This document shows positions 8,528-16,511 of a DNA stretch of 64,000 nt, in pieces (within the stretch, counting starts at the first letter, position 1; each line of letters begins with the position of its first letter). The position numbers and the translations under genes are program-made. Source of the DNA: Fidelibacterota bacterium (GTDB lineage Bacteria; Fidelibacterota; UBA8477; JABMPR01); NCBI GenBank assembly GCA_018650795.1, contig JABIFG010000104.1:1-64000 (forward strand), in the 5' to 3' direction. The notes beneath the pieces were generated by a model that did not search any database, was not told where the DNA came from, and was given only the letters and a program-made list of their open reading frames with translations.

Positions 8528-11500
8528 CTACTCCTTTGTACTTGCTAACATGGGTGTATGCACCAAGCTTTCAAACAGCATAACCATTTTGAGCGCATCA
8601 CGAGTGTTAATTTTGTCCACTTCAGGTTCTAGAGTGACCGATACAACCATTTTCGATATACCGTTCAAGCGAATTTGGCCACGCTTTGATTTATATAGAT
8701 AATCACCGTCAATATGAACCAACTCATGTAGATGATTCTCATCCTTGAATTGTATGCTATCTCCACGAATCAGATATCCAAAACTGGCATCAATATAGCT
8801 CTGCTCAGAGAGATGGAGTCTGGGTTTGTCCTTATAAGGGTCACCTGCAGTGGGGCAGAAGGTTGTGCAATTTCCACACTCGTTACAGAAGTCGCCGATA
8901 TTGAGTACCTGCGGCTCCTGATTGAGCTCAAGGTACCCGGTGGCTTCGGTGATTTGCTTATCGTCCATTACGCTTATTTCATGGACATCATATTTCACAG
9001 GTTTCACCATGTAGGTAAGATTGGCCAGGTTGGGACAAACTCCTACACAGACACTACAATAGTCATCACACAACAAGCACCTTGATGCCTCCTCGATGGC
9101 TTCTTTCTGAGTCAGTGTACGATGAACTTCTGGAAACTCCTGGGACTCGTCTGGCTCAGCTAGAGGAGGATTAATTCCATACTCACGAATAGCAGCTTTT
9201 TGCTTTAAATCATCAATGGATATGAGACGAGGTGCATTTCTCGGGGGAATCGTCTGTAATTCTATACTACGGAGTATATTTCGGGCTGCGATCTGTCCAT
9301 CTCCAATAGCGTTAATGACACTGGAGGCACCCCGCACGGCATCGCCGCCGGCATATACATGGGGGATGGTTGTGGTGCAGGTCTCACTGTTTACCTTAAG
9401 ATCAGCCTCACTGATAAAATCCACACTAATGGCCTGCCCAATCGCAGGAATCACTGTGTCTATGGGGAAATCCAGGAATTCACCATCAAGCGGAACCGGT
9501 CGGCGGCGACCGCTGGCATCTGGCTCGCCCAACTCCATTTTCTGGCAATGGATCTGTTTGACCTTGCCATCACCTTGAAAACTTATTGGTGCTACGAGCT
9601 CATGAAAGGTGATGCCTTCTGCCAGCGCAGCTTCGACTTCATCAATATCAGCGGGCATTTCTGACATGGTTCTTCGATAGATTATACTGACTCTGGCAGA
9701 CTCACCTGCCAATCGAAGTGACGTGCGGGCTGCGTCCATAGCCGTGTTACCACCCCCGATGATCGCGATGTTCTGACCCAGGTCAGGCCGGGCACCCAAT
9801 CTGACTTCAGCAAGAAATTCTAATGGATTCAGTACCCCAGAAAGGGTTTCACCCTCAACTCCAAGCTCTAAAGCGCGTTGAGCACCAACGCCAATAAAGA
9901 TATCATCACTTGATTCTTGGATTTGCTGATAGAGTTGAGGACCTACGGAGTTCTCAAAATGGAAGTGGACTCCTAGATTTTTCAGAACATCAATATCAAG
10001 ATTGATAGTATCGTCACTTAATCTGAATTCTGGAATTGCACCCGAGACCATGCCTCCCACGAATGATTTGCTTTCATATACCTCTACACCCACACCCTGA
10101 CGAGCTAAAAAATAAGCACAGGATAGTCCGGCTGGCCCAGCACCAATAACTGTCACTTTGTGATCATTAGTTTTGATGTCAGGAGTCTTGACTGTGGCAA
10201 TTTCCTGCTCAGTCACAAAACGTTTGATCTCACGGATTAAAAGGGGAGAATCGTAATTGTTGCGCGTGCATTTCAACTGACACAAATGATCACAGACATG
10301 ACCGGTTACCCCAGGCAACGGATTGGTATCCTGAATGGCTTCAAAAGCCTTATCAAAATTACCCATTGACGTATGATAAAGGTATTCAGGGATATTTTGA
10401 TCAGCAGCACAGGCATCTACGCAGGGAGCTGATATACAATCGAAGGCTCCCAGCTGACGCTTGGTTTTAATAGAATCAAAATGGTGACTATGTTTGTGAT
10501 AGTGTGGATTGTGAATGACTTGTTCAGAATATTGCGTCAGCATGTTTAAGCCGGTCTTATCGATGTCCGGATAAGCATCACCAGTTCCCATAATAAATTG
10601 ATCCAGGCTCCTGGCTTCAGCTTCCTGCATGGCTTGCTTCAAATTGTCCAGGTATTGACCTAGGCGCGTATAACCGCCGGGCTTCAACACATCAGTACAA
10701 GTCGTGACGGGACGAAGATTACACTTCAGAATATCAGCCACATTAAAAGCATCTGCCCCGGCAGAAAAGGAGATATCTAATTTCCCATCAAAATCCTTTT
10801 GCAGTTTTGCAGCGAGGTTGATACTGATGGGATGAAGTGCCCGACCACTGAGATACATCATGGTTTCATTCTCAGGGAAAACGGGTCGATGGTTCTGTAC
10901 TTCCAGAGTATTAGTCAATTTCAGCCCAAATTCCACACCGGATTCATCAGCATGAGCCTGGAGGTTGTTAATCAGGTTCAGGGCATCCGGATATTTCAAG
11001 TCATGGGCAAAAGCCTCATCAGGTACAATTGATGCTTCATAACCCAGATCATGATTTAGAATTTGTCGAAGCTGCTCAGGACCCAACAAAGTGGGATTCA
11101 ACTTTACAGCAGTATGATATCTGCGTTCTTTGATGAGGTAGGTGGCGATACGCTCGATCTCATCAGGGGGACATCCGTGCATGGTCGACAGAGTGATATT
11201 ATCCGTCATACGTGCAGGAATACTCAGATGCTTGATATTAGGGTAAATGGATTCAATGAGATTGAGCTTCTCATTTAACAATTCCTGGCTGTTTTCCATA
11301 CGATCCATGAAATGTTGGACATTGGGTTTCATAATCCCATCAAGGTCGTACCCTACGCTCATGTTAAAAATCACACCAGTACCCTGATCAGAATTCCAGC
11401 CCAGATGATCTTTCAAAACATGAATGGCAATCCAGGCATTGAGATATTCATCCAGAGATTGCTTTAGCTTGAGCTCCTGCGACCATTCACAGTTATAACC

Positions 11501-11812
11501 CTCATCCTGCATGTCAATACAAGGCTTGCTGACCTCCAGTTCATCCAGAGTCTGAACTGTCTTTAATTCCATATAGCGGGCACCACACAGCCAGGCAGCA
11601 ATGATGTTCTGAGAAAGTTGAGTGTGTGGACCGGCTGCCACACCAATAGGCGTTTCTAACATCTGGCCATAACGCTGCATTCGGAATGGGTCGTTCGCAT
11701 CAGGCTTAAAAAATAAATCCCTCTGAATCCCAAAAAGCTGATTGCCTTTTAGTTCAGCTAACATCCACTGGATCAGATGTTGAATGGAAACCGGATAGAG
11801 TCTGTCGTTCAT
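8528..11812 (-). CDS. ygfK: YgfK-like flavo-iron-sulfur oxidoreductase (putative selenate reductase family)
   Basis: Large redox protein of the E. coli YgfK type, built like dihydropyrimidine dehydrogenase. An N-terminal TIM-barrel of dihydroorotate-dehydrogenase type (about 1-430) opens with TPIGVAAGPHTQLSQN and MELKTVQ. A linker with CISAPCVDACAADQNIPEYL near 457 and CDHLCQLKC supplies Fe-S clusters. GAGPAGLSCAYF near 552 binds FAD, IGGGNTAMDAART near 679 binds NAD(P)H, and the tail carries CLLCDDYCSVCVGVCP near 910 and CNECGNCTTFCP near 975. Although named selenate reductase, the family is tied to anaerobic purine breakdown. I prefer the ATG at 11812 (MNDRLYPVSI, 1094 aa), which matches the E. 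coli start. The frame stays open to an ATG at 11866 with AAGG 10 bases upstream, so the longer form cannot be excluded. Confidence 0.9.
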   Translation of the reverse strand: MNDRLYPVSIQHLIQWMLAELKGNQLFGIQRDLFFKPDANDPFRMQRYGQMLETPIGVAAGPHTQLSQNIIAAWLCGARYMELKTVQTLDELEVSKPCIDMQDEGYNCEWSQELKLKQSLDEYLNAWIAIHVLKDHLGWNSDQGTGVIFNMSVGYDLDGIMKPNVQHFMDRMENSQELLNEKLNLIESIYPNIKHLSIPARMTDNITLSTMHGCPPDEIERIATYLIKERRYHTAVKLNPTLLGPEQLRQILNHDLGYEASIVPDEAFAHDLKYPDALNLINNLQAHADESGVEFGLKLTNTLEVQNHRPVFPENETMMYLSGRALHPISINLAAKLQKDFDGKLDISFSAGADAFNVADILKCNLRPVTTCTDVLKPGGYTRLGQYLDNLKQAMQEAEARSLDQFIMGTGDAYPDIDKTGLNMLTQYSEQVIHNPHYHKHSHHFDSIKTKRQLGAFDCISAPCVDACAADQNIPEYLYHTSMGNFDKAFEAIQDTNPLPGVTGHVCDHLCQLKCTRNNYDSPLLIREIKRFVTEQEIATVKTPDIKTNDHKVTVIGAGPAGLSCAYFLARQGVGVEVYESKSFVGGMVSGAIPEFRLSDDTINLDIDVLKNLGVHFHFENSVGPQLYQQIQESSDDIFIGVGAQRALELGVEGETLSGVLNPLEFLAEVRLGARPDLGQNIAIIGGGNTAMDAARTSLRLAGESARVSIIYRRTMSEMPADIDEVEAALAEGITFHELVAPISFQGDGKVKQIHCQKMELGEPDASGRRRPVPLDGEFLDFPIDTVIPAIGQAISVDFISEADLKVNSETCTTTIPHVYAGGDAVRGASSVINAIGDGQIAARNILRSIELQTIPPRNAPRLISIDDLKQKAAIREYGINPPLAEPDESQEFPEVHRTLTQKEAIEEASRCLLCDDYCSVCVGVCPNLANLTYMVKPVKYDVHEISVMDDKQITEATGYLELNQEPQVLNIGDFCNECGNCTTFCPTAGDPYKDKPRLHLSEQSYIDASFGYLIRGDSIQFKDENHLHELVHIDGDYLYKSKRGQIRLNGISKMVVSVTLEPEVDKINTRDALKMVMLFESLVHTPMLASTKE

Positions 11813-11858
11813 AAGGGATTTTACCTGAGACTTTGCAGTAAGTTTGTTGATGAGGTGG

Positions 11859-11878
11859 GGTCGCATTGCAATGCGACC
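11859..11878. repeat. Perfect 20-bp palindrome at the ygfK leader
   Basis: Half-site GGTCGCATTG is followed directly by its exact reverse complement. It lies between ygfM and ygfK and overlaps the upstream candidate ATG of ygfK at 11866. In RNA it would form a 10-bp hairpin with little loop; in DNA it could bind a dimeric protein. It also resembles dispersed palindromic repeats of many genomes. No second copy was seen in the window. Confidence 0.7.
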
Positions 11879-11900
11879 TTACATGTTTCTGTCTGGATCA

Positions 11901-12722
11901 TCATTTCTCTAAAAAATCCTTTATGAGATTTTTCAATACAGTGCGTCGATATTTTGCTGTGGCTCTGATATCATCTATGGGTGAAATATCCGCTTCTATC
12001 AGTAGAGGCCAATCTTCTGGTTTGCTGGTTTTATCCAGAATGGTACTCGTCAATTTATCCAATGTCACGATTGTTGGCGCTACTGCTCCACAGGCTATTT
12101 TCAAATATTGAAATACGCCACCCTTTTCAGAAAAAACAAAGGCCAGATTTACCACTGAAATAGCCATGGACTGACGTAGACCAACTTTTTGAAATGTGGA
12201 TTGGAACCCCTGGCGTTTAAAAGTAATGGATACCAGTATTTCGCTGGACTTTAAGTCTGTTTTACCGGGTCCCAGAATAAAATCCTGGATAGATAACTGT
12301 CTTTCACCATCTGGTCCAATCAGCGTGAGTGTGGCATCGAAGGCGTAGAGTGCTGGTAATAAGTCACCTGCCGGAGAGGCGTTGACAATATTACCTCCCA
12401 TGGTTCCTCGATGACGGATTTGAGCTCCTGCAAAATCATGGGCAGCCATTTGAAGCGCTGTGAACTCATCCTGGATCACCTGATTCTCTTGAATAGTCTG
12501 GATACTGGTTAAAGCTCCAATCTGGATAGACTCATCATTGATGTTGATATGGTAGAGATCAGACAGTTTTTTAAGATCGATAAGATGATCTGGCAGGGGT
12601 TGACCACGTTCATAACGGGGCATCAAATCTGTTCCGCCGGCCAACAGTGTCGAGGACTGGCCTGAAAGGTTTGAACTCAATTCAATAAACTCACGAATTG
12701 AATTTGGACTATAGTATCGCAT
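11901..12722 (-). CDS. ygfM: Molybdenum hydroxylase FAD-binding subunit (set B), YgfM-like
   Basis: FAD-binding subunit of the second hydroxylase set. LLAGGTDLMPRYERGQ near residue 27 is the first FAD loop. GAQIRHRGTMGGNIVNASPAGDL near 95-117 is the second, here with the standard TMGGN. The 273-residue length is normal, and the C-terminal domain is complete. E. coli YgfM is encoded next to ygfK and ssnA in the same way, so the symbol is used by homology and context. It starts 2 bp after the stop of the GxxExxY gene, which separates it from the 2Fe-2S subunit. Without that insertion the FeS and FAD genes would be adjacent, as they are in set A. Confidence 0.87.
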   Translation of the reverse strand: MRYYSPNSIREFIELSSNLSGQSSTLLAGGTDLMPRYERGQPLPDHLIDLKKLSDLYHININDESIQIGALTSIQTIQENQVIQDEFTALQMAAHDFAGAQIRHRGTMGGNIVNASPAGDLLPALYAFDATLTLIGPDGERQLSIQDFILGPGKTDLKSSEILVSITFKRQGFQSTFQKVGLRQSMAISVVNLAFVFSEKGGVFQYLKIACGAVAPTIVTLDKLTSTILDKTSKPEDWPLLIEADISPIDDIRATAKYRRTVLKNLIKDFLEK

Positions 12723-12724
12723 AA

Positions 12725-13141
12725 TTAACTGGCCGCCGATTCACGCGGTTCAACGCGGATCTTTTTTCTGGAATTTCCGAACACAAATCGCTTAAAATTT
12801 GGCTTTTGACCAAAATTGATCAATAAGCCAATCTCAATATCCGTAGCTTTCAAATAGTTTAGTAGCTGTGCTTCATGTTCTGGAGCCAAGGCTTTCACGG
12901 CTTTGAGTTCTACAATCACTTTACTATCAACAACCAAATCAGCTCTATACAATCCAAGGTTTTGTCCCCGGAAGTAAACGGGGATGTCCTTTTGTCTCTC
13001 AACATGTAATCCAGAATCCTTTAACACGATTGCCATAGCTGATTCATAGACTGATTCTAAGAACCCAAAGCCAAGCTCGTTATAAACCTCATAATAAGCT
13101 TTGATGATTTTATCTGTTATTTCGCTATGCATTAATTTCAT
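12725..13141 (-). CDS. GxxExxY family protein, copy 1
   Basis: A 138-residue member of the GxxExxY family, whose function is unknown. The signature is LGFGFLESVYESAM near residue 22. The later segment YRADLVVDSKVIVELKAVKAL has the spacing of a D...ExK nuclease-like core, and EAQLLNYLKATDIEIGLLINFG closes the fold. A PD-(D/E)xK relationship is inference from this pattern. It shares the whole architecture with the copy at 22705-23100. The last 11 or so codons (IRVEPRESAAS) are encoded by the repeat arm that flanks the gene, and the opposite arm also supplies the stop codon of the upstream 2Fe-2S gene. The insertion splits two genes of one enzyme complex without breaking either frame. Confidence 0.88.
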   Translation of the reverse strand: MKLMHSEITDKIIKAYYEVYNELGFGFLESVYESAMAIVLKDSGLHVERQKDIPVYFRGQNLGLYRADLVVDSKVIVELKAVKALAPEHEAQLLNYLKATDIEIGLLINFGQKPNFKRFVFGNSRKKIRVEPRESAAS

Positions 13142-13171
13142 TTATCCGTGCCTATCCGCGATCATCTGTGG
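12733..13171 (-). mobile_element. Candidate GxxExxY element 1 with inverted triple-unit arms
   Basis: The GxxExxY gene is bracketed by imperfect inverted repeats at 12733-12760 and 13144-13171. Read inward, one arm has CCGAT-TCA-CGCGGTT-CAA-CGCGGAT and the other has CAGAT-GAT-CGCGGAT-AGG-CACGGAT: three related units at a 10-bp period, about 16 of 25 positions identical. The arms overlap coding sequence on both sides. There is no transposase and no clear target duplication, so mobility is inference. Confidence 0.5.
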
Positions 13172-13640
13172 CTCCTTCTATGGCATCCACAATTTTGTGA
13201 TAACCCGTGCAGCGACAGATATTGCCGGATAACTCGTACTTAATTTCATCTCGGCTGGGGTGAGGATTACGTTCCAGTAGTTTTTCACCGGTGAGAACCA
13301 TGCCAGGAATACAATAACCACACTGGACAGCATGATGGTCTTCAAAAGATTTTTGCATTGCTGTGAGTTCCTGGGTATCAGCCAACCCCTCAATCGTTAC
13401 GATAAAAGCTCCGTGGACTTCCACCGCCAGAATGAGGCAAGAATTTACAGTTTGTCCGTTTAGAATGACTGTACACGCACCACATTCACCCTCACCACAA
13501 ACCTCTTTGCTGCCGGTGAGTCTCAGATCCTCTCTCAGGAAATCCAACAGCCTTAGATGAGTTGGAATCTCTCGCTTAACTAGCTCACCATTGATGGTGA
13601 CTTCGAGTTGAAAGAGATGGGGATTTGGATGATGTAACAT
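13152..13640 (-). CDS. Molybdenum hydroxylase 2Fe-2S subunit (set B)
   Basis: Two-cluster electron-transfer subunit of the second hydroxylase set, 162 residues. Cluster ligands are CGEGECGACTVI with a following Cys (about 48-70), and CGYCIPGM plus CRCTGY near the end. The last residues after YHKIVDAIEGA (TDDRG and the TAG stop) are written by the repeat arm of GxxExxY element 1, so the original C-terminus has been replaced or extended by a few residues without touching the cluster domains. The catalytic partner is most likely the large subunit at 20352-22616, since no other large subunit lies nearby. Its FAD partner is 11901-12722. The gene begins 2 bp after the threonine-synthase-like stop, so the two are probably co-translated. 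Confidence 0.9.
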   Translation of the reverse strand: MLHHPNPHLFQLEVTINGELVKREIPTHLRLLDFLREDLRLTGSKEVCGEGECGACTVILNGQTVNSCLILAVEVHGAFIVTIEGLADTQELTAMQKSFEDHHAVQCGYCIPGMVLTGEKLLERNPHPSRDEIKYELSGNICRCTGYHKIVDAIEGATDDRG

Positions 13641-13642
13641 GC

Positions 13643-14884
13643 TTAGCCCTGGGAGCTATCCAGAAAGTTTTCTACATCGGCAAGGTTTGCATTAACTGCC
13701 CCGACTGGTATTAAAAGTTTTTGTGCGCTCGCCGTATCCTTGAGACCAGAACCTGTAATCAGCACAACGACATGGTCACCCCGCTTAAAAACACCAGCCT
13801 CGGATGCCTGCAAAAATCCTGCATAGGCAGCCGCTGCTGCAGGTTCAGCAAAAATTCCCGTGGTTTCAGAAAGCAGCTTTTGGGCTGCCAGAATATCATC
13901 ATCACTTACCCGGAATCCTCTGCCACCACTTTCAATGATGGCCCGTCTAGCTTTACTACCATCACGGGGGTGGTCCACACTAATACTATCCGCAATTGTG
14001 TTAGCTGAAACAGCCTGAATTTCACCTCTGTGTGAAAGACTATCGATGATAGCAGCTGAGCCATCTGCCTGAACCCCGTGCAGGGCCGGTATAAAATCAA
14101 TCCATTTGAGTGCGAGAAGATCGAAGAATCCCTTATATACACCTGAAATGATGCATCCATCACCTACAGGAACAAAGATATGATCCGGAACCTTCCATTC
14201 ATTTTGCTCGGCTATTTCCAGGGCAACCGTCTTCTTACCTTCAGCAAGAATAGGATTTACACCAGTATTTCGACAATAGCTCTGATGTTTCTTAGCCCAG
14301 TCAAATGCCAGATCGAAAGCAGTATCATAATTCGCATTCACAGGAACCAGTTGAGCCCCATGTTGGAGAATTTGGGTCAACTTTGCCGGAGGTGCTGTTG
14401 CCGGAACAAGGATGATGCTCTTCATTCCATGGAAGGCTGACAGCGCGGCCAGGGAAGAACCAGCATTACCGGTTGACGCGGCGATCATGGTACTCTGACC
14501 CTGTTCCCGGGCATGTTGAATGGCCAGTTCGCTGGCACGATCCTTTAAAGAGCCAGAGGGGTTACGTGTATCATCCTTAATTTGTAGTCTTGCAATCCCA
14601 GTCTTCTTTGCAATGTGTGGGAAATCCACCAATGGGGTACCACCAACGCGCAATGATCTATTCTCAGGGGCTTCCTTCACCGGGAGGAGCGGGAGATAAC
14701 GCCACATAGAGGCATCATGATCCTTATTCAGCGAAAGGCGAGGACAGGACGCTGCGATTTTATCATAATCATATACAACATCCAGATTCTCACCACATTT
14801 GGGACAAGTATAAACAAAGGGTTCAGCTGGAGCCATCCACTTACACTTGGAACACTGCAAACCTGTAATCGCTTGAGGAATCAA
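13643..14884 (-). CDS. Threonine synthase-like PLP enzyme with N-terminal zinc ribbon
   Basis: Fold-type II pyridoxal-phosphate enzyme of the threonine synthase family, 413 residues. The N-terminus has two CxxC pairs (CSKC, CPKC), a zinc ribbon seen in many archaeal and bacterial threonine synthases. GSLKDRAS near residue 112 carries the PLP lysine, STGNAGSS binds the phosphate of the substrate or cofactor, and PVGDGCIISG is the glycine-rich PLP phosphate loop. The start is TTG at 14884, with AAGGGGG just upstream. In a purine operon its job is unlikely to be threonine synthesis. It may act on a 2,3-diaminopropionate-like or other amino acid fragment, a role played by YgeX in E. coli. That substrate is inference. 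Confidence 0.82.
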   Translation of the reverse strand: MIPQAITGLQCSKCKWMAPAEPFVYTCPKCGENLDVVYDYDKIAASCPRLSLNKDHDASMWRYLPLLPVKEAPENRSLRVGGTPLVDFPHIAKKTGIARLQIKDDTRNPSGSLKDRASELAIQHAREQGQSTMIAASTGNAGSSLAALSAFHGMKSIILVPATAPPAKLTQILQHGAQLVPVNANYDTAFDLAFDWAKKHQSYCRNTGVNPILAEGKKTVALEIAEQNEWKVPDHIFVPVGDGCIISGVYKGFFDLLALKWIDFIPALHGVQADGSAAIIDSLSHRGEIQAVSANTIADSISVDHPRDGSKARRAIIESGGRGFRVSDDDILAAQKLLSETTGIFAEPAAAAAYAGFLQASEAGVFKRGDHVVVLITGSGLKDTASAQKLLIPVGAVNANLADVENFLDSSQG

Positions 14885-14911
14885 TATTTCCCCCTTCTTC
14901 CAGTCCTGGGG

Positions 14912-16375
14912 CTAAACATATTTTTTCAGAAGTCCTGTCTCAGCATTAAAAGCCTCAATTCTCTCATCCCATTCATCAGCCAGATGAAACTTTGACGTCC
15001 AGTAGGTTTCATCATACCATTGGGCATCCAATTCTTCAACGGTTTTACCCTGTTGTTCAACCCAGGTAAAATATTTCAAGTTGTGCATGCGCTTTTTGTC
15101 CCGATAACTGAGCTCGAGAACACCCTCATCATCCAATCCCTGTAAATAACGTTCGAAATCAACATGGGCTCGAATTTCACTATAACTGCCATGCTCTTGA
15201 TGGAGCTCTGCGAGTCGAGATTGATACATTTCCATCGAATCTGTGGCGACAGTGAAGACCACATCATGTTCATTGTATTCGTAGTATTTGGCCATCTTGA
15301 TAGCACCGGCAATATTGGCTATACTCGAAATACCCAGATAATCCAATTTCCCAATTAGTTCAGGATCAATACCCTGGTTTTTTAGCATATCATGACCAAC
15401 AGGTTCATTAAAAAGGCGGATCAAATTCATGGAAATATTATCATCAATACCGATCACCATATCCATGTTTTTCATATTGTGAATCCATGGGACATGCTTG
15501 TCGCCAATACCCTCAATGCGGTGAGCGCCATACCCATTTTGAAGCAGTGTAGGCACTTGAAGCGCCTCGCCAGCACCAACCTTTATCTTTGGAAATCTGG
15601 TTCTGAGATAGTCTGCTGATCCCAGAGTTCCAGCAGAACCCTGGGTAAGAAACATCCCGCTAAAACGTTGCTCACCGGAGTCTAGATTGTTAAACACCTT
15701 TTCCATGGCTCTACCGGTGACAGCATAGTGCCACAAGGCATTGCCAATTTCATCAAACTGGTTCAAGGTGACAATCTCATCACCTCTTTCGGCCTCAAGT
15801 TTTTTTACCATATCATAAATTTCTTTTACGTTGGCTTCACCACCCTCGGTGCGGATGATCTCGGCGCCAACTTGCTCAAGCCAGTCATAGCGTTCCCGAG
15901 ACATTTCTTCTGGGAGTACAGCAATCGATGGACAGCCCAACAAGTAACCATCGTAGGCACCGCCACGGCAATAATTTCCTGTGGAGGGCCACAGGGCTTT
16001 TTGATGTGTGGGATCGAATTGACCTGAAATCAATTTCTCAACAAGGGGACCAAAGGTGGCGCCAACTTTATGGGCACCAGTAGGAAAGAATTTACCAATC
16101 AGCACAACGATCCGAGCCTTTACTCCAGTCAGTTCCGGAGGGAGTTCGATATAATTGACATCACCAAAACCACCACCAGTGTGAACCGGTTCGTTTTGCC
16201 AGGTTAGTCGAAAAAGATTACGGGGATTGAGATCCCATAAACCAATATTAGAAAGTTCTGCCTTTATGCCCTCAGGAATCAAATCAGGATCTGCCATCTG
16301 TTTGTAGGTTGGTAGGATGATGTTCTTTTCTTTACAGCGTTGAATCGTGTTTTTGAGAATCTGTTCCGTATTCAT
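14912..16375 (-). CDS. PLP-dependent fold-type II enzyme (cysteine synthase-like), purine-cluster type
   Basis: A 487-residue pyridoxal-phosphate enzyme. FFPTGAHKVGATFGPLVEKL near residue 105 contains the likely PLP lysine (HKVGAT), and WPSTGNYCRGGAYDGYLLG supplies the Ser-Thr-Gly-Asn cofactor contact. TQGSAGTLGSADYLRTRFP near 245 is the glycine-rich loop. It is longer than ordinary cysteine synthases at both ends. It stands directly upstream of the threonine-synthase-like gene and next to ygeW, where E. coli has ygeX (diaminopropionate ammonia-lyase). It could be a lyase for an amino acid released from the purine ring, but its primary sequence is not YgeX. The pair of PLP genes is discussed as a finding. 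Family assignment is firm, reaction unknown. Confidence 0.8.
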   Translation of the reverse strand: MNTEQILKNTIQRCKEKNIILPTYKQMADPDLIPEGIKAELSNIGLWDLNPRNLFRLTWQNEPVHTGGGFGDVNYIELPPELTGVKARIVVLIGKFFPTGAHKVGATFGPLVEKLISGQFDPTHQKALWPSTGNYCRGGAYDGYLLGCPSIAVLPEEMSRERYDWLEQVGAEIIRTEGGEANVKEIYDMVKKLEAERGDEIVTLNQFDEIGNALWHYAVTGRAMEKVFNNLDSGEQRFSGMFLTQGSAGTLGSADYLRTRFPKIKVGAGEALQVPTLLQNGYGAHRIEGIGDKHVPWIHNMKNMDMVIGIDDNISMNLIRLFNEPVGHDMLKNQGIDPELIGKLDYLGISSIANIAGAIKMAKYYEYNEHDVVFTVATDSMEMYQSRLAELHQEHGSYSEIRAHVDFERYLQGLDDEGVLELSYRDKKRMHNLKYFTWVEQQGKTVEELDAQWYDETYWTSKFHLADEWDERIEAFNAETGLLKKYV

Positions 16376-16394
16376 AATTTACTTTCTTTTTGTA

Positions 16395-16431
16395 ACCGCG
16401 AATTTCGCGAATTGAACTAATTGATTCGAAC
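16395..16431. repeat. Degenerate arm of the CGAA-type repeat
   Basis: Upstream of the PLP gene at 16375, the sequence CCGCGAA-TTTC-GCGAA-TTGA-ACTAA keeps the 9-bp unit spacing of the CAACGAA-type arms at 22663, 23125 and 34779, but only the first two units match. It may be a worn single end of such an element. It sits in the 5' leader of the gene. Confidence 0.4.
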
Positions 16432-16511
16432 TTTTTGCTCGGTTTATCCTAATAATATTTCAGTGGAAGTGTCCTACTGCCTACCAAGTCGAAGCATCAG
16501 ACACCTTCACT

